Below are positions 1 to 9,223 of a stretch of 36,045 nt of DNA, piece by piece. The translations under genes and the position numbers were made by a program. The notes below the pieces were generated by a model, which made no database searches, was not told the DNA's origin, and saw only the letters and a list, made by a program, of their open reading frames with translations. The DNA is taken from NCBI GenBank assembly GCA_003599195.1, contig QZIZ01000086.1, positions 1 through 36,045 of the forward strand. The letters are read 5' to 3'. Source of the DNA: Deltaproteobacteria bacterium. Lineage in GTDB: Bacteria; Desulfobacterota; Desulfobaccia; Desulfobaccales; 0-14-0-80-60-11. How positions within the stretch are numbered: the stretch's first letter is position 1; each line of letters starts with the position of its first letter.

Positions 1-99
1 CTGATCACGCCCGTGGCCTTGGAAAAGGAACTGCGCTTCGCCATCCGGGAAGGCGGCCGCACCGTCGGCGCCGGAGTGGTGAGCGAGATTGTGGAATAG
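1..99 (+). CDS. tuf: Elongation factor Tu, C-terminal end (partial)
   Basis: The window opens inside a gene whose last 32 codons read as the end of EF-Tu domain 3, including the motif [18 protein letters not shown], and stop with TAG at 97-99. EF-Tu is the GTPase that carries aminoacyl-tRNA to the ribosome. Only the tail is visible, so the GTPase domain cannot be assessed. It lies 9 bases upstream of rpsJ, the usual tuf-rpsJ junction at the head of the S10 operon, so the two are probably co-transcribed. Confidence 0.97.
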   Translation: MITPVALEKELRFAIREGGRTVGAGVVSEIVE

Positions 100-108
100 G
101 ACTGATAA

Positions 109-417
109 ATGATCACACCCAAGATTCGCATCAGGTTGCGATCTTACGACCACAAGCTGCTGGATAAATCGGTGGTGGAGATCGTGGAGACCGCACGCAG
201 CACCGGGGCCAGGGTGGCCGGGCCGATACCGCTGCCCACGGAAATCAACAAGTACTGTGTGCTGCGTTCGCCGCACATCGACAAGAAGTCCCGGGAACAG
301 TTCGAGATTCGCACCTATAAGCGGCTTATGGATATCCTGGAGCCCACCCAACAGACCATGGACGCCATCAGCAAGCTGGACTTGGCCGCCGGGGTGGACG
401 TGGAAATTAAAGTATAG
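109..417 (+). CDS. rpsJ: 30S ribosomal protein S10
   Basis: 102 residues, the normal length for S10, a small-subunit head protein that also acts as NusE in transcription antitermination. The family motif [13 protein letters not shown] lies at residues 54-66. It starts with ATG nine bases after tuf and is the first gene of the S10 operon. rplC follows after 9 bases with an AGGAG-type ribosome binding site at its start. Nothing is unusual about it. Confidence 0.98.
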   Translation: MITPKIRIRLRSYDHKLLDKSVVEIVETARSTGARVAGPIPLPTEINKYCVLRSPHIDKKSREQFEIRTYKRLMDILEPTQQTMDAISKLDLAAGVDVEIKV

Positions 418-426
418 GAGTTCAAA

Positions 427-1053
427 ATGCCTGGCGGCATTATCGGGAAAAAATTGGGCATGACCCGCATCTTCGACCCGGAAGGGCTCTCGGTGGCGGT
501 GACGGTGATCGAAGCCGGCCCCTGCTTTGTAGCCCAGGTGAAGAGCGCGGCTAAGGACGGCTACGAAGCCTTGCAGTTGGGCTTCGAACGCCGCTCCCTG
601 GGCAAGGTCAACAAGCCCCTGAAAGGTCATTTCGAGAAGCACGGTTCCAAGAGCGCGTTCCGCTACCTCCGGGAGTTCCGGTTGGATGGTCCCGGCGAAT
701 ATGAGGCCGGACAGGAAATCACCCTGGAGCAGTTTGCCATCGGCGACCGGGTAAACGTCATCGGCACCAGCAAAGGTAAGGGTTTTAGCGGCACGATCAA
801 ACGCTGGAACTTTCACCGGGGGCCCATGACCCATGGCTCCATGTCCCACCGGGCTCCGGGGTCCATCGGCGCCAGCGCCTATCCCTCCCGGGTCATCAAA
901 GGGAAGAAGATGCCGGGACAGTTGGGTAACGCCCGGATAACCACAAAAAATTTGGAAGTAGTGGATGTGCGTCCGGAAGAGAACCTGCTGCTCATCAAGG
1001 GCGCGGTGCCCGGCCCCAGGCAGGGGCTGGTGCTGATCCGGAAGGCCGGGTGA
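427..1053 (+). CDS. rplC: 50S ribosomal protein L3
   Basis: 208 residues. L3 is an early-assembling 23S rRNA binding protein whose long loop reaches the peptidyl transferase centre. Visible signatures are [10 protein letters not shown] at 113-122, [14 protein letters not shown] at 129-142 (the loop) and [10 protein letters not shown] at 158-167. The N-terminus ([14 protein letters not shown]) matches the family, which supports the ATG at 427 just after an AGGAG site. rplD begins 4 bases after the stop, so the genes are co-translated. Confidence 0.98.
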   Translation: MPGGIIGKKLGMTRIFDPEGLSVAVTVIEAGPCFVAQVKSAAKDGYEALQLGFERRSLGKVNKPLKGHFEKHGSKSAFRYLREFRLDGPGEYEAGQEITLEQFAIGDRVNVIGTSKGKGFSGTIKRWNFHRGPMTHGSMSHRAPGSIGASAYPSRVIKGKKMPGQLGNARITTKNLEVVDVRPEENLLLIKGAVPGPRQGLVLIRKAG

Positions 1054-1057
1054 AGCT

Positions 1058-1681
1058 ATGCCGACAGTAGATGTTCTTAATATCAATAAAGAGAAAGTGG
1101 GAGAAGTGGAACTCCAGGAGGATATCTTCGGAGTGCCGGTCAGGGGCAGCGTGCTCCATGAAGTGGTGACCTGGCAGCGGGCCTGCCGCCGCGCAGGCAC
1201 CGCGTCCACCAAAAGCCGGGGTGAAGTCCGGGGCGGCGGCAAAAAACCCTGGCGGCAGAAAGGCACCGGCCGGGCCCGGGTGGGCAGCAACCGCTCCCCC
1301 ATCTGGCGGGGCGGCGGCATCATCTTCGGCCCCAAACCCCGGAGCTACGCCTACACCCTGCCCAAAAAAGTGCGCCGCCTGGCGTTGAAGATGGCCCTGA
1401 GCAGCAAGCTCCAGGCCGGGCAACTGCTGGTGCTGGACGAATACCCCCACACCGCTCCCAAGACCAAGGATTTTGTCCAGGTGCTGCGCAACCTGGAAGT
1501 GGCCAAGGCCCTGATCATCGCGCCTGAGGCCAACCAGGCCCTGGAGCTGTCGGCCCGGAACGTGCCTCATGTCCAGGTGATGCTGCCCGCGGGACTGAAC
1601 GTCTATGACATCCTCAAATACGAGCATCTGGTGGTGCTCAAACCGTCCCTGGCGCAGGTCGAAGCGAGGTTGGGAGCATGA
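1058..1681 (+). CDS. rplD: 50S ribosomal protein L4
   Basis: 207 residues. L4 binds 23S rRNA domain I, lines the exit tunnel and in enterobacteria represses its own operon. The tunnel-loop signature RGGGKKPWRQKGTGRAR lies around residues 58-74, followed by the conserved IWRGGGIIFGPKPRSY. The gene ends overlapping the rplW start by four bases (ATGA at 1678-1681). Whether autogenous control occurs in this organism cannot be read from the sequence. Confidence 0.98.
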   Translation: MPTVDVLNINKEKVGEVELQEDIFGVPVRGSVLHEVVTWQRACRRAGTASTKSRGEVRGGGKKPWRQKGTGRARVGSNRSPIWRGGGIIFGPKPRSYAYTLPKKVRRLALKMALSSKLQAGQLLVLDEYPHTAPKTKDFVQVLRNLEVAKALIIAPEANQALELSARNVPHVQVMLPAGLNVYDILKYEHLVVLKPSLAQVEARLGA

Positions 1682-1968
1682 AGGCGTATCATAACCTGAT
1701 CAAAGGCTCCATCATCACGGAAAAGACCCACATGCTCAAAGAGGCGGGCAACAAGGTGACCTTCCGGGTGGCGGTGAAGGCCAACAAAATCGAGATCCGC
1801 AAGGCCGTGGAAGAGCTCTTCAAAGTCAAGGTCCTGGCGGTGAACACCATGCAGATGCAGGGTAAAACGAAGCGCCTGGGCAAGCACGAAGGGACGCGGC
1901 CGTCTTGGAAGAAGGCCATCGTCACTTTGGCGCCGGGAGAGAAGATCGCCGGCTTCGAGGGCATGTAA
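1678..1968 (+). CDS. rplW: 50S ribosomal protein L23
   Basis: 96 residues, normal for L23, which sits at the exit of the nascent-chain tunnel and docks trigger factor and SRP. The start [19 protein letters not shown] is typical, and the basic loop with [11 protein letters not shown] follows the helix [15 protein letters not shown]. It overlaps rplD by ATGA and is followed 11 bases later by rplB. Confidence 0.98.
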   Translation: MKAYHNLIKGSIITEKTHMLKEAGNKVTFRVAVKANKIEIRKAVEELFKVKVLAVNTMQMQGKTKRLGKHEGTRPSWKKAIVTLAPGEKIAGFEGM

Positions 1969-1979
1969 GGAAAATAAAA

Positions 1980-2807
1980 ATGGCACTCATATCCAGAAAA
2001 CCGACTTCTCCCGGGCGGCGGTTCCAGACGGCTTCGGATTTTGCCGAGATCACCCGCAGCGAACCGGAGAAGAGTCTGGTCAGGCCCCTGAAAAAATCGG
2101 GGGGACGGAACAGCTACGGCCGGGTCACCACCCGGCATCGGGGCGGGGGGCACAAGCGGCGCTACCGGATCATCGATTTCAAGCGCAACAAGCTGGAAGT
2201 GCCGGCCAAGGTGGCCTCCATCGAATATGACCCCAACCGCACGGTGCGCATCGCCCTGCTCCATTACCTGGACGGGGAGAAGCGCTACATCCTGGCTCCC
2301 CAGGAACTGCAAGTGGGGGACACGGTGGTCTCCTCCGCGGAAGCCGATATCAAGCCGGGGAATTCCCTGCCGCTCAAAAATATCCCGGCCGGCACCATGG
2401 TGCACAACGTGGAGCTCAAACCCGGGAAGGGCGGGCAGATGGCCCGGGCTGCGGGCGCGGCCGCGCAGTTGATGGCCAAGGAAGGCAAGCAGGCCCATCT
2501 GAAGCTGCCTTCGGGCGAGGTGCGGGTGGTCCCCCTGGACTGCCGGGCCACCATCGGCCAGTTGGGGAACGTGCTCCAGGAGAACATCTCCCTGGGCAAG
2601 GCGGGACGCCGCCGCTGGCTGGGCAAACGTCCCCACGTGCGGGGCGTGGCCATGAACCCGGTGGACCATCCCATGGGCGGCGGCGAAGGCAAAAGCTCCG
2701 GCGGCCGCCATCCGGTGACCCCCTGGGGCGTGCCCACCAAGGGCTTTAAGACCAGGAAACCGAAGGACAGCGACCGCTATATCATCAAACACCGGTCGAA
2801 GAAATAG
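1980..2807 (+). CDS. rplB: 50S ribosomal protein L2
   Basis: 275 residues with the ATG at 1980, giving the usual L2 N-terminus ([16 protein letters not shown]). The reading frame stays open upstream into rplW, but an upstream start would add a non-family extension. L2 joins the subunits and supports peptidyl transfer. The C-terminal motif [16 protein letters not shown] starts at His230, equivalent to the functionally important His229 of E. coli L2. A purine-rich AAGGAAAA site precedes the start. Confidence 0.98.
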   Translation: MALISRKPTSPGRRFQTASDFAEITRSEPEKSLVRPLKKSGGRNSYGRVTTRHRGGGHKRRYRIIDFKRNKLEVPAKVASIEYDPNRTVRIALLHYLDGEKRYILAPQELQVGDTVVSSAEADIKPGNSLPLKNIPAGTMVHNVELKPGKGGQMARAAGAAAQLMAKEGKQAHLKLPSGEVRVVPLDCRATIGQLGNVLQENISLGKAGRRRWLGKRPHVRGVAMNPVDHPMGGGEGKSSGGRHPVTPWGVPTKGFKTRKPKDSDRYIIKHRSKK

Positions 2808-2818
2808 AGGGAGAAACC

Positions 2819-3103
2819 GTGGCCCGTTCACTGAAAAAGGGACCTTACGTGCAGGACAGCCTCCAGGCCAAGGTGCTCATGGCCAAGGAGGCCCAGGACC
2901 GCCGGGTGATCAAGACCTGGTCCCGGCGCTCCACCATCACCCCGGACTTTATCGGCATCACCCTGGCGGTCCATAACGGCAAGAAATTCATCCCGGTCTA
3001 TGTCACCGAAAACATGGTGGGGCATAAGTTGGGAGAATTCGCGCCCACCCGCCATTTCGGGGGCCACGCCGGGGACCGCAAGACGAAAGTGGGTAAGAAA
3101 TAA
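2819..3103 (+). CDS. rpsS: 30S ribosomal protein S19
   Basis: 94 residues starting with GTG at 2819 behind a GAGGGAGA ribosome binding site. S19 contacts S13 and 16S rRNA in the subunit head. The motif SLKKGPYV lies at 4-11 and the C-terminal part has the family features [14 protein letters not shown]. The stop codon overlaps the rplV start by one base (TAATG at 3101-3105), so translation is likely coupled. Confidence 0.98.
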   Translation: MARSLKKGPYVQDSLQAKVLMAKEAQDRRVIKTWSRRSTITPDFIGITLAVHNGKKFIPVYVTENMVGHKLGEFAPTRHFGGHAGDRKTKVGKK

Positions 3104-3450
3104 TGGAGATCAAGGCTCGCGCCCGGTTTATCCGCATCTCTCCGTTTAAGGTGCGGCTGGTGGCCCGGGAGATATCCGGCAAAATGGCGGATGAAGCCCT
3201 GGCCGTGCTCCGGTTCCTGCCCCAACGGGGGGCCCGGGTGTTGCGCAAAGTGCTGGAGGCCGCGGTGGCCAACGCCGAACAGCGGTCCCAGGTGGACGTG
3301 GACACCCTGTTCATTAAAGGCATCCAGGTGGACGGCGGCCCGGTACTCAAGCGTTTCATGCCCCGGGCCATGGGCCGGGTCAACCGGATTCTGAAACGGA
3401 GCAGCCATATAACCGTAGTCCTGGACGAAAAGGCCGGGAAAAGAAAGTGA
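3103..3450 (+). CDS. rplV: 50S ribosomal protein L22
   Basis: 115 residues. L22 contacts all domains of 23S rRNA and its beta-hairpin lines the exit tunnel. Family features are the N-terminal ARFIRISPFKVRLVAREI and the C-terminal hairpin region KRFMPRAMGRVNRILKRSSH. It starts on the TAATG overlap with rpsS. Unusually for this operon, a 232-base non-coding insert separates it from rpsC. Confidence 0.98.
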   Translation: MEIKARARFIRISPFKVRLVAREISGKMADEALAVLRFLPQRGARVLRKVLEAAVANAEQRSQVDVDTLFIKGIQVDGGPVLKRFMPRAMGRVNRILKRSSHITVVLDEKAGKRK

Positions 3451-3600
3451 TCAGTGGTCGGTAAGTCCTTAACCATTTTAGTTTTTCATTTTGGCTTTAG
3501 CTCATATTTATGAGAGCAAACGATTTTCTGCAAAAGTTTTTGGTGATGGTCGGCAGTCCGTGGCCCTTACCAAGCAAGAGACGCATTTCTTAATGTAATT

Positions 3601-3669
3601 ACTGGCCACTGGCTACTGACCACTGGCCACTAATTACCGGCCACTGGCCACTGGCCACTGGCAACTGAT
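3601..3669. repeat. Short-period TGGCCACTG array between rplV and rpsC
   Basis: Several near-tandem copies of an ACTGGCC-type unit, some degenerate, fill the last third of the rplV-rpsC gap. TGGCCA is its own complement, so the array can fold in several registers. The array ends about 14 bases before the rpsC start, immediately ahead of its ribosome binding site. The remainder of the gap (3451-3600) holds no recognisable gene. Confidence 0.8.
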
Positions 3670-3682
3670 TGAAGGAGGCAGC

Positions 3683-4336
3683 TTGGGCCAGAAAGTACAT
3701 CCCATCGGTTTCCGCCTGGGGATTTATCGCAAATGGGATTCCATTTGGTTTGCCAGGAAAGATTACCCGGCCCTGGTCCTGGAGGACCGCAGGATCCGGG
3801 AGTTTATCCGGGATGACCGGGAACTTAAAGGGTCGGGCATCGCCGGGCTGGATATCAAGCGCGCGGCCAACAAGGTGACCATCAAGATCCACACCTCCCG
3901 GCCGGGCATGGTCATCGGCCAGAAGGGCAAAAAGATCGAGGATCTGCGGCGCCGCCTGCAAAAGGTGGTGGGCCGGGAACTGGTCATCGATGTCCAGGAA
4001 GTGCGCAAACCGGAGATCAACGCCCAGTTGGTGGCGGAAAACATCGCCCAGCAACTGGAGCGCCGGGTCTCTTTCCGCCGGGCCATGAAGAAGTCGGTGG
4101 GCCAGGCCCTGAAGTTCGGGGCCAAGGGTATCAAGATCCGCTGCAAGGGCCGCCTGGCCGGCGCCGAAATCGCCCGGCAGGAATGGTACCGGGAGGGCAG
4201 GGTGCCCCTGCATACCTTGCGGGCCTTCATCGACTATGGATTCGCGGAAGCCCGCACCACCTACGGGGTGATCGGGGTGAAGACCTGGATCTTCCACGGC
4301 GAGGTTTTGAGCGCGGAAGAGCGGATGGGGTTTTAA
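3683..4336 (+). CDS. rpsC: 30S ribosomal protein S3
   Basis: 217 residues with a TTG start at 3683, chosen because it gives the conserved [13 protein letters not shown]-terminus and follows a GAAGGAGG site. S3 is at the mRNA entry of the 30S head. A type II KH domain is visible, with the GxxG loop (GQKG) at residues 79-82 in [17 protein letters not shown]. The C-terminal family part with [20 protein letters not shown] is present. Confidence 0.98.
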   Translation: MGQKVHPIGFRLGIYRKWDSIWFARKDYPALVLEDRRIREFIRDDRELKGSGIAGLDIKRAANKVTIKIHTSRPGMVIGQKGKKIEDLRRRLQKVVGRELVIDVQEVRKPEINAQLVAENIAQQLERRVSFRRAMKKSVGQALKFGAKGIKIRCKGRLAGAEIARQEWYREGRVPLHTLRAFIDYGFAEARTTYGVIGVKTWIFHGEVLSAEERMGF

Positions 4337-4412
4337 AGAGTCGGGCGAGAGTCCGGGAAGTTTGCTCTCTCCTGATTTTCATAAAGAATAGGGCAGGATT
4401 AAGGAACACAAA

Positions 4413-4925
4413 ATGCTTGCACCGAAACGAGTTAAACACCGCAAGGTGATGAAAGGCCGCCGCCGGGGCAAGGCCTCCCGGGGGAACTTTATAGCCTTCG
4501 GCGACTACGGCCTCCAGGCTCAGGCCTGCGGCTGGATCACCGCCCAGCAGATCGAAGCGGCCCGGATCGCCATCACCCGGCACGTGAAAAGGGGCGGCAA
4601 GGTCTGGATCCGGGTTTTCCCGGATAAGCCCTTCACCAAGAAGCCCGCGGAAACCCGCATGGGCAAAGGCAAAGGCAGCCCCGAGGGCTGGGTGGCGGTA
4701 GTTAGGCCGGGACTCATCCTCTACGAGATGGCTGGGGTGGACCGGGAAACGGCCAAAGAGGCCCTGCGCCTGGCCGGGCACAAGCTGCCGTTGGCCGTGA
4801 AGTTCGTGGAGCGGGCCGCGGCCGACATCAAGCCGTTGTCCGAGTCCAGGTGGGCCAAAGAAGTGATGCCCGAGCCGGAGCCGGCCGCGACGGCTGAGGC
4901 CGGGGACGCGGAGGCCACGTCATGA
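4413..4925 (+). CDS. rplP: 50S ribosomal protein L16 with acidic C-terminal extension
   Basis: 170 residues against about 137-144 in most bacteria. The core is normal: [16 protein letters not shown] at the start, and [19 protein letters not shown] in the loop near the A site. L16 helps organise the tRNA-binding architecture of the 50S subunit. The family ends near KLPLAVKFV. Here some 33 residues follow, rich in Glu, Ala and Pro, with no recognised domain. It overlaps rpmC by ATGA (4922-4925). Confidence 0.97.
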   Translation: MLAPKRVKHRKVMKGRRRGKASRGNFIAFGDYGLQAQACGWITAQQIEAARIAITRHVKRGGKVWIRVFPDKPFTKKPAETRMGKGKGSPEGWVAVVRPGLILYEMAGVDRETAKEALRLAGHKLPLAVKFVERAAADIKPLSESRWAKEVMPEPEPAATAEAGDAEATS

Positions 4926-5119
4926 AAGCTGCCGATTTGCGGGACCTGACGTTGGAGGAACTGGGGGCCAAGCTGAAGGAGGTCTCCGAGGAACTCTTCA
5001 ATCTGAACTTTCAGCACAGCAGCCAGCAGTTGGACAACACCGCCCGGTTGGGGCAGGCCAGGAAGGACCTGGCCCGGCTGCAAACGGTGCTCCGGGAGAA
5101 GACCGGGGAGAAGCAGTAG
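4922..5119 (+). CDS. rpmC: 50S ribosomal protein L29
   Basis: 65 residues, normal for L29, a small two-helix protein near the tunnel exit. Recognisable features are the N-terminal [20 protein letters not shown] and the C-terminal [14 protein letters not shown]. The start overlaps the rplP stop by four bases. It is followed by a 151-base repeat-filled gap before rpsQ. Confidence 0.97.
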   Translation: MKAADLRDLTLEELGAKLKEVSEELFNLNFQHSSQQLDNTARLGQARKDLARLQTVLREKTGEKQ

Positions 5120-5270
5120 GCAGTGGTAAGTGGCTAGTAGTAATCAGTGGTCAGTGATCAGTTAAAACTTACTTAAAACTGACTACTAAAAACTAAAAAC
5201 CAAAAACTAAAAACCGAAGACCGAAGGCCGGAAACACGGAAAACGGAAAACGGAAAACGGAAAACGGAAT
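5120..5270. repeat. Composite short-period arrays between rpmC and rpsQ
   Basis: Three different arrays follow each other. First come CAGTGGTCAGTGATCAG-type units (about 5122-5160), then AAAAACTAAAAACCAAAAACT units (about 5185-5215), then GGAAAACGGAAAACGG units (about 5238-5268). The last one abuts the rpsQ start and probably supplies its purine-rich leader, since no clear Shine-Dalgarno site is otherwise present. No coding capacity is seen. Confidence 0.8.
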
Positions 5271-5531
5271 ATGGAGACAAAGCGGGGCGTGCGCAAGACC
5301 AGGATCGGGGTGGTGGTCAGCGATAAGATGGACAAGACCGTGGTGGTGGAAGTGAAGCGTCTGGTTCCCCATCCCCTTTATCATAAGATCGTGCGCCGGC
5401 GGGTGAAAATCAAGGCCCACGACGCGGCCAACTCCTGCCAGGTGGGGGACAAGGTGCTCATCGAAGAGACCCGTCCTTTAAGCAGGGATAAGAACTGGCG
5501 CGTGAAGCAGATCCTGGAGAAGGCCCAGTAA
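5271..5531 (+). CDS. rpsQ: 30S ribosomal protein S17
   Basis: 86 residues. S17 is an OB-fold primary binder of 16S rRNA. The family core is [18 protein letters not shown] followed by [13 protein letters not shown] and a C-terminal [17 protein letters not shown]. The ATG at 5271 follows the AAAACGG repeat directly rather than a standard ribosome binding site, which is odd for a highly expressed gene. rplN follows after 27 bases. Confidence 0.97.
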   Translation: METKRGVRKTRIGVVVSDKMDKTVVVEVKRLVPHPLYHKIVRRRVKIKAHDAANSCQVGDKVLIEETRPLSRDKNWRVKQILEKAQ

Positions 5532-5558
5532 GTTCGCGAGCGCCCGAGGAAGATAATC

Positions 5559-5927
5559 ATGATCCAGGTTCATACCAATCTAACGGTGGCGGACAATTCC
5601 GGAGCGAAAAGGGTCAACTGCATCCGGGTCCTGGGGGGCACCAGAAGGCGCTACGCCCGGGTGGGGGATATCATCGTGGTCTCCGTGAAAGAGGCCCTGC
5701 CCCATTCCAAGGTGAAAAAGGGAGACGTGATGCGCGCGGTGGTGGTGCGCACGGTGAAAGAGACTCCCCGGCCCGACGGCTCCTATATCAAATTCGACGA
5801 CAACTCGGCGGTGCTTATTAATCCCCAGGGCGATCCCATCGGCACCCGCATCTTCGGGCCGGTGGCCCGGGAACTTAGGGCCAAGAGGTTCATGAAGATC
5901 ATCTCCCTGGCCCCGGAGGTGCTGTAA
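5559..5927 (+). CDS. rplN: 50S ribosomal protein L14
   Basis: 122 residues, exactly the usual length. L14 forms part of the subunit bridge and is a binding site for silencing factor RsfS in other bacteria. The start [19 protein letters not shown] is diagnostic, and [20 protein letters not shown] and the C-terminal [12 protein letters not shown] are conserved. Its stop overlaps the rplX start (TAATG at 5925-5929). Confidence 0.98.
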   Translation: MIQVHTNLTVADNSGAKRVNCIRVLGGTRRRYARVGDIIVVSVKEALPHSKVKKGDVMRAVVVRTVKETPRPDGSYIKFDDNSAVLINPQGDPIGTRIFGPVARELRAKRFMKIISLAPEVL

Positions 5928-6280
5928 TGCCCAGGGCAGCGAAACCGAAGCCGGAGCCCGTGCGCATCCGCCTGAAAAAGAACGACCTGGTGGAAGTGAT
6001 CAGCGGCAAGGAAGAGGGCAAGACCGGGAAGGTCATGAAAGTCCTCCGGGAGAAGAACCAGGTGTTGGTGGAAAAGGTGAACATGATCAAGCGCCATACC
6101 CGGCCCAGCCCCACCACCGGCCAGGGGGGTATCGTGGAGAAAGAGGCGGCGCTTAATGTCTCCAAGGTGATGCTCATCTGTCCCAAATGCGCCACCGCCA
6201 CCCGTTTCCGCCTGACGGTAACCGCGGAAGGAAAAAAAGCCCGCGTCTGCATGAAGTGTAAGGAACTGATAGATGGCTGA
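5927..6280 (+). CDS. rplX: 50S ribosomal protein L24 with C-terminal zinc ribbon
   Basis: 117 residues. L24 initiates 50S assembly. The KOW motif region is at about 19-46 ([20 protein letters not shown]), and [10 protein letters not shown] is conserved. The C-terminal third carries two CxxC pairs (Cys85/88 and Cys108/111) that look like a zinc ribbon, a variant known in many bacterial L24 proteins. The gene overlaps rplE by eight bases. Confidence 0.97.
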   Translation: MPRAAKPKPEPVRIRLKKNDLVEVISGKEEGKTGKVMKVLREKNQVLVEKVNMIKRHTRPSPTTGQGGIVEKEAALNVSKVMLICPKCATATRFRLTVTAEGKKARVCMKCKELIDG

Positions 6281-6953
6281 ACAGGAAAAACCCAAAAAAG
6301 ATAAAGCCAAGGCCGAGGCTAAGGCCAAGGGCAAGGGCAAGGCCGCAGCCGAAGCCAAGGTGGAAACCGAAGCCAAGGGCAAGGCGAAGGCCGCGGCCAA
6401 ACCCGAAAAGATTCCGGCCCGCCTCCAGGAATATTACCGGCAGGAATGCGTGCCCAAGATGATGCAGGAGTTCAAGTACCGCAGTTCCATGCAGGTGCCC
6501 CGGCTCCAAAAGATCGTCATCAACATGGGCCTGGGAGAAGCGATCCAGAACATCAAGCTGCTGGAGTCCGGGGCCCAGGAATTGGCCGCCATCACCGGCC
6601 AGAAAGCGGTGGTGACCCGGGCCCGGCGCTCCATCGCCGCATTCAAGCTCCGGGAAGGCATGCCCATCGGCTGCATGGTGACTTTGCGCCGGGACCGCAT
6701 GTACCACTTTCTGGACAAGCTGGTGAACATCGTGCTGCCCCGGGTGCGGGATTTCCGGGGGGTGTCGGATAAGGCCTTTGACGGCCGGGGCAATTACACC
6801 CTGGGCATCAAGGAGCAGATCATCTTCCCGGAGATCGACTACGACAAGATCGACAAGGTCAAGGGCATGAATATCAGTATCATCACTTCCGCCCGCACCG
6901 ATGAAGAGGGGAAATACCTGTTGAAATTAATGGGCTTACCTTTCCGGAGATAA
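6273..6953 (+). CDS. rplE: 50S ribosomal protein L5 with Lys/Ala-rich N-terminal extension
   Basis: 226 residues compared with about 179-180 for most L5 proteins. L5 binds 5S rRNA in the central protuberance and contacts P-site tRNA. The canonical protein begins near residue 48 ([18 protein letters not shown]) and contains [16 protein letters not shown] and the C-terminal [17 protein letters not shown]. The first ~47 residues are a low-complexity run of Lys, Ala, Glu and Gly. No good internal start exists at the canonical position, so the extension is probably translated. It overlaps rplX by eight bases. Confidence 0.96.
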   Translation: MAEQEKPKKDKAKAEAKAKGKGKAAAEAKVETEAKGKAKAAAKPEKIPARLQEYYRQECVPKMMQEFKYRSSMQVPRLQKIVINMGLGEAIQNIKLLESGAQELAAITGQKAVVTRARRSIAAFKLREGMPIGCMVTLRRDRMYHFLDKLVNIVLPRVRDFRGVSDKAFDGRGNYTLGIKEQIIFPEIDYDKIDKVKGMNISIITSARTDEEGKYLLKLMGLPFRR

Positions 6954-6956
6954 AGC

Positions 6957-7142
6957 ATGGCCAAAAAATCGTTAATTGCCAAGGCGAAGCGCACCCCCAA
7001 GTTTCCGGTGCAGAAATATAACCGCTGTCCGGTATGCGGTCGGCCCCGGGCCTTTTTGCGGCGGTTCGGCATCTGCCGCATCTGCTTCCGCAGCATGGCC
7101 CTGAAGGGGGAAATCCCCGGGGTTATCAAATCCAGTTGGTAG
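6957..7142 (+). CDS. rpsZ: 30S ribosomal protein S14, zinc-binding type Z
   Basis: 61 residues, the short zinc form of S14. Four cysteines, Cys24, Cys27, Cys40 and Cys43, form the zinc site (CPVCGRP and CRICFR). S14 is located in the 30S head near the decoding site. The C-terminal [11 protein letters not shown] is diagnostic of the family. It starts three bases after rplE ends and precedes rpsH by 17 bases. Confidence 0.98.
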   Translation: MAKKSLIAKAKRTPKFPVQKYNRCPVCGRPRAFLRRFGICRICFRSMALKGEIPGVIKSSW

Positions 7143-7159
7143 AACCGAGGGCATAAAGA

Positions 7160-7558
7160 ATGAGCATGACCGACCCCATAGCCGACATGTTGACCCGGAT
7201 TCGCAACGCCGGCCACGCCCGGTTCGATAAGGTGGACATCCCGGCTTCCCGCATGAAGATCAGCCTGGCCCGCATCTTCAAAGATGAGGGCTTTATCAAG
7301 AATTACAAGGTGATCAAAGACAACCGCCAGGGCATCCTGAGGGTGTACCTGAAGTACGCTGAACATCAACAACCGCTCATCCAGGGGATTCAAAGGGTCA
7401 GCAAGCCGGGGCGCCGGGTCTATGCCGGCTCCGAGGAGCTGCCCAAGGTCCAGGGCGGTTTGGGGGTGGCGGTGATCTCCACCTCCAAAGGCGTGGTCAC
7501 CGACCGCCAGGCCCGGAAGCTCCAGGTGGGCGGCGAAGTGCTCTGCGAGATCTGGTAA
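7160..7558 (+). CDS. rpsH: 30S ribosomal protein S8
   Basis: 132 residues, normal for S8, a primary binder of 16S rRNA central domain; in E. coli it represses the spc operon. The start [17 protein letters not shown] is diagnostic, and the C-terminal signature [20 protein letters not shown] is intact. rplF follows after 11 bases. Confidence 0.98.
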   Translation: MSMTDPIADMLTRIRNAGHARFDKVDIPASRMKISLARIFKDEGFIKNYKVIKDNRQGILRVYLKYAEHQQPLIQGIQRVSKPGRRVYAGSEELPKVQGGLGVAVISTSKGVVTDRQARKLQVGGEVLCEIW

Positions 7559-7569
7559 GGGTTAAGACT

Positions 7570-8109
7570 ATGAGCCGCATCGGCAAGAAACCTATTCCTT
7601 TGCCCCAAGGGGTGAAGGTACAAGTGGCGGAAGGGAAGGTGATGGTCACCGGTCCCCAGGGGAAACTGGACCAGGTGATGCCTCCCAGAGTGGACTTGGA
7701 GATCGGCAAGACCGAAATCCTGGTCAAGCCCCAGGATGATTCCCGGCTGACCCGTTCCTACTGGGGCCTGGCCCGGACTCTGGTGGCCAACATGGTCACC
7801 GGTACGTCCCAGGGCTTCACCCGGGTGCTGGAACTGGCAGGAACCGGCTATAAGGTGGAGGCCAAGGGCAATACCCTGGTCTTCAGCGTGGGCTACTCCA
7901 AGCCGGTGGAATTCCCATTGCCCAAGGGCATCAGCGCCCAGGTGGAGAAGGCCAACAAGATCGAACTCAAGGGGTTCGACAAGGAAGAACTGGGACAGAC
8001 CGTGGCCGTGATTCGGGCCATCAGGCCGCCGGACGCTTACAAAGGCAAGGGCATCAAAAACCTGGGCGAAGTGCTGCGGCGCAAAGTGGGCAAGGCCGGC
8101 GGGCGCTAA
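7570..8109 (+). CDS. rplF: 50S ribosomal protein L6
   Basis: 179 residues, the usual size. L6 consists of two repeated alpha/beta domains near the sarcin-ricin loop. [17 protein letters not shown] opens domain 1. Domain 2 contains the signature region ending [20 protein letters not shown] near the C-terminus. It is followed 11 bases later by rplR, with a GGAG site before that gene. Confidence 0.98.
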   Translation: MSRIGKKPIPLPQGVKVQVAEGKVMVTGPQGKLDQVMPPRVDLEIGKTEILVKPQDDSRLTRSYWGLARTLVANMVTGTSQGFTRVLELAGTGYKVEAKGNTLVFSVGYSKPVEFPLPKGISAQVEKANKIELKGFDKEELGQTVAVIRAIRPPDAYKGKGIKNLGEVLRRKVGKAGGR

Positions 8110-8120
8110 AGGAGAACGAC

Positions 8121-8480
8121 ATGAATCGCAGAATGACCGCACGCCTCAGCCGCAAACGGCGCATCCGCAAAAAAATCGGCGGCACCGGGGAACGCCCCCG
8201 GTTGTCCGTATTCCGGAGCGCCCGGCATATCTATGCCCAGATTGTAGACGATCTCCAGGGGCATACCCTGGTGGCCGCGTCCACTATGAGCAAGGAAATC
8301 CGGGAGAAGCTGGCCGGTTTGAAAAAGAGCGAGACCGCCAAAGAAGTAGGGCGGCTGCTGGCGGCCAAGGCCAAGGAAAAGGGCATTTCCCAGGTGGTGT
8401 TCGACCGCAACGGCTTTCTCTATCACGGCCGCATCAAGGCCGTGGCGGACAGTTGCCGGGAGCATGGCCTAGTTTTCTAA
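8121..8480 (+). CDS. rplR: 50S ribosomal protein L18
   Basis: 119 residues. L18 binds 5S rRNA together with L5. The basic N-terminal tail ([20 protein letters not shown]) and the core [14 protein letters not shown] are visible, with C-terminal [25 protein letters not shown] 155-base insert with repeats separates it from rpsE, where most bacteria have nearly contiguous genes. Confidence 0.98.
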   Translation: MNRRMTARLSRKRRIRKKIGGTGERPRLSVFRSARHIYAQIVDDLQGHTLVAASTMSKEIREKLAGLKKSETAKEVGRLLAAKAKEKGISQVVFDRNGFLYHGRIKAVADSCREHGLVF

Positions 8481-8635
8481 AGATTGGTTTCTCGCAGAGA
8501 CGCAAAGTACGCAAAGTGCGCAAGATATAGTTTTAGGGAGAACCGGTCCTAAGCTGAGCTTGGGAGCCGCTTGGATGATTAAGTATTTTGGCTGAAAGCT
8601 GAAAGCTGACAGCTGATAGCTACCCGGAGGTAAGC
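8481..8635. repeat. Repeat-bearing insert between rplR and rpsE
   Basis: This gap holds two repeat types. A degenerate half copy of the CGCAGAGACGC element lies at about 8493-8524. A tandem GCTGAAA/GCTGACA array lies at about 8590-8621, next to the CCCGGAGG ribosome binding site of rpsE. The intervening stretch is unremarkable and no small ORF is convincing. Confidence 0.75.
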
Positions 8636-9136
8636 TTGTTCGAACCAGAGGCGCAGGAAATTCAGTTAACCGACAAGGTGGTGAGCATCAACCGCGTCGC
8701 CAAGGTGGTTAAAGGCGGACGCCGCTTCCGCTTCAGCGCCATCGTGGTGGTGGGTGACGGCCAGGGTAAGGTCGGCGCGGGCCTGGGCAAGGCCCACGAG
8801 GTGCCGGAGGCCATCCGCAAGGCGGTGGAAAAGGCCAAAAAGGATATGGTGCAGATTCCCATCATCAACAACACCATTCCCTATGAGGTAGTGGGAGAGT
8901 TCGGCTCCGGCCGGGTCTTGCTCAAACCTGCCTCGGACGGCACCGGGGTGATCGCGGGCGGGCCCGTGCGCGCGGTGGTGGAAGTGGCGGGGATCAAGAA
9001 TATCCTCACCAAGTGCCTGGGCTCCCACAATCCCCACAACGCGGTGAAGGCCACCATGGAGGCCCTTTTGCAGTTGGCCAGCCCGGAAGAGGTGGCCACC
9101 CGCAGGAACCGGCCTCTGGCGGAGATGGTTGGTTAG
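8636..9136 (+). CDS. rpsE: 30S ribosomal protein S5
   Basis: 166 residues with a TTG start at 8636 behind a CCGGAGGTAAG site. S5 lines the mRNA entry and affects decoding accuracy. The double-stranded RNA-binding domain includes [18 protein letters not shown] (about 18-36), followed by the glycine-rich [20 protein letters not shown]. The second domain contains [19 protein letters not shown]. The next gene is rpmD after a 100-base hairpin-forming gap. Confidence 0.97.
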   Translation: MFEPEAQEIQLTDKVVSINRVAKVVKGGRRFRFSAIVVVGDGQGKVGAGLGKAHEVPEAIRKAVEKAKKDMVQIPIINNTIPYEVVGEFGSGRVLLKPASDGTGVIAGGPVRAVVEVAGIKNILTKCLGSHNPHNAVKATMEALLQLASPEEVATRRNRPLAEMVG

Positions 9137-9141
9137 GAAGA

Positions 9142-9223
9142 AGTAAGCAGTAAGCAGTGAGCAGTGAGCAGTTAAGGAAAATCTTTTTTAACTGCTCACT
9201 GCTGACTGCTCACTGCTCACTTA
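9142..9223. repeat. Inverted GCAGTGA/TCACTGC arrays between rpsE and rpmD
   Basis: The left arm (9142-9175) is a tandem array of AAGCAGT/GAGCAGT units. The right arm (9187-9223) is the reverse-complement array (ACTGCTC units). The arms can fold into a long imperfect hairpin with a short T-rich loop in the transcript. The structure lies inside the spc operon, so if it stopped RNA polymerase it would cut off rpmD and downstream genes. A role in RNA processing or stability is possible but unproven. Confidence 0.8.

Noticed and set aside
1905-1979. Longer N-terminus for L2
   Set aside because: The extra 25 codons overlap rplW and do not match L2; the ATG at 1980 gives the standard start.
5120-5270. 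CRISPR-like appearance of the tandem repeats
   Set aside because: Units are only 6-8 bases, degenerate and contiguous; there are no unique spacers of constant length and no cas genes.
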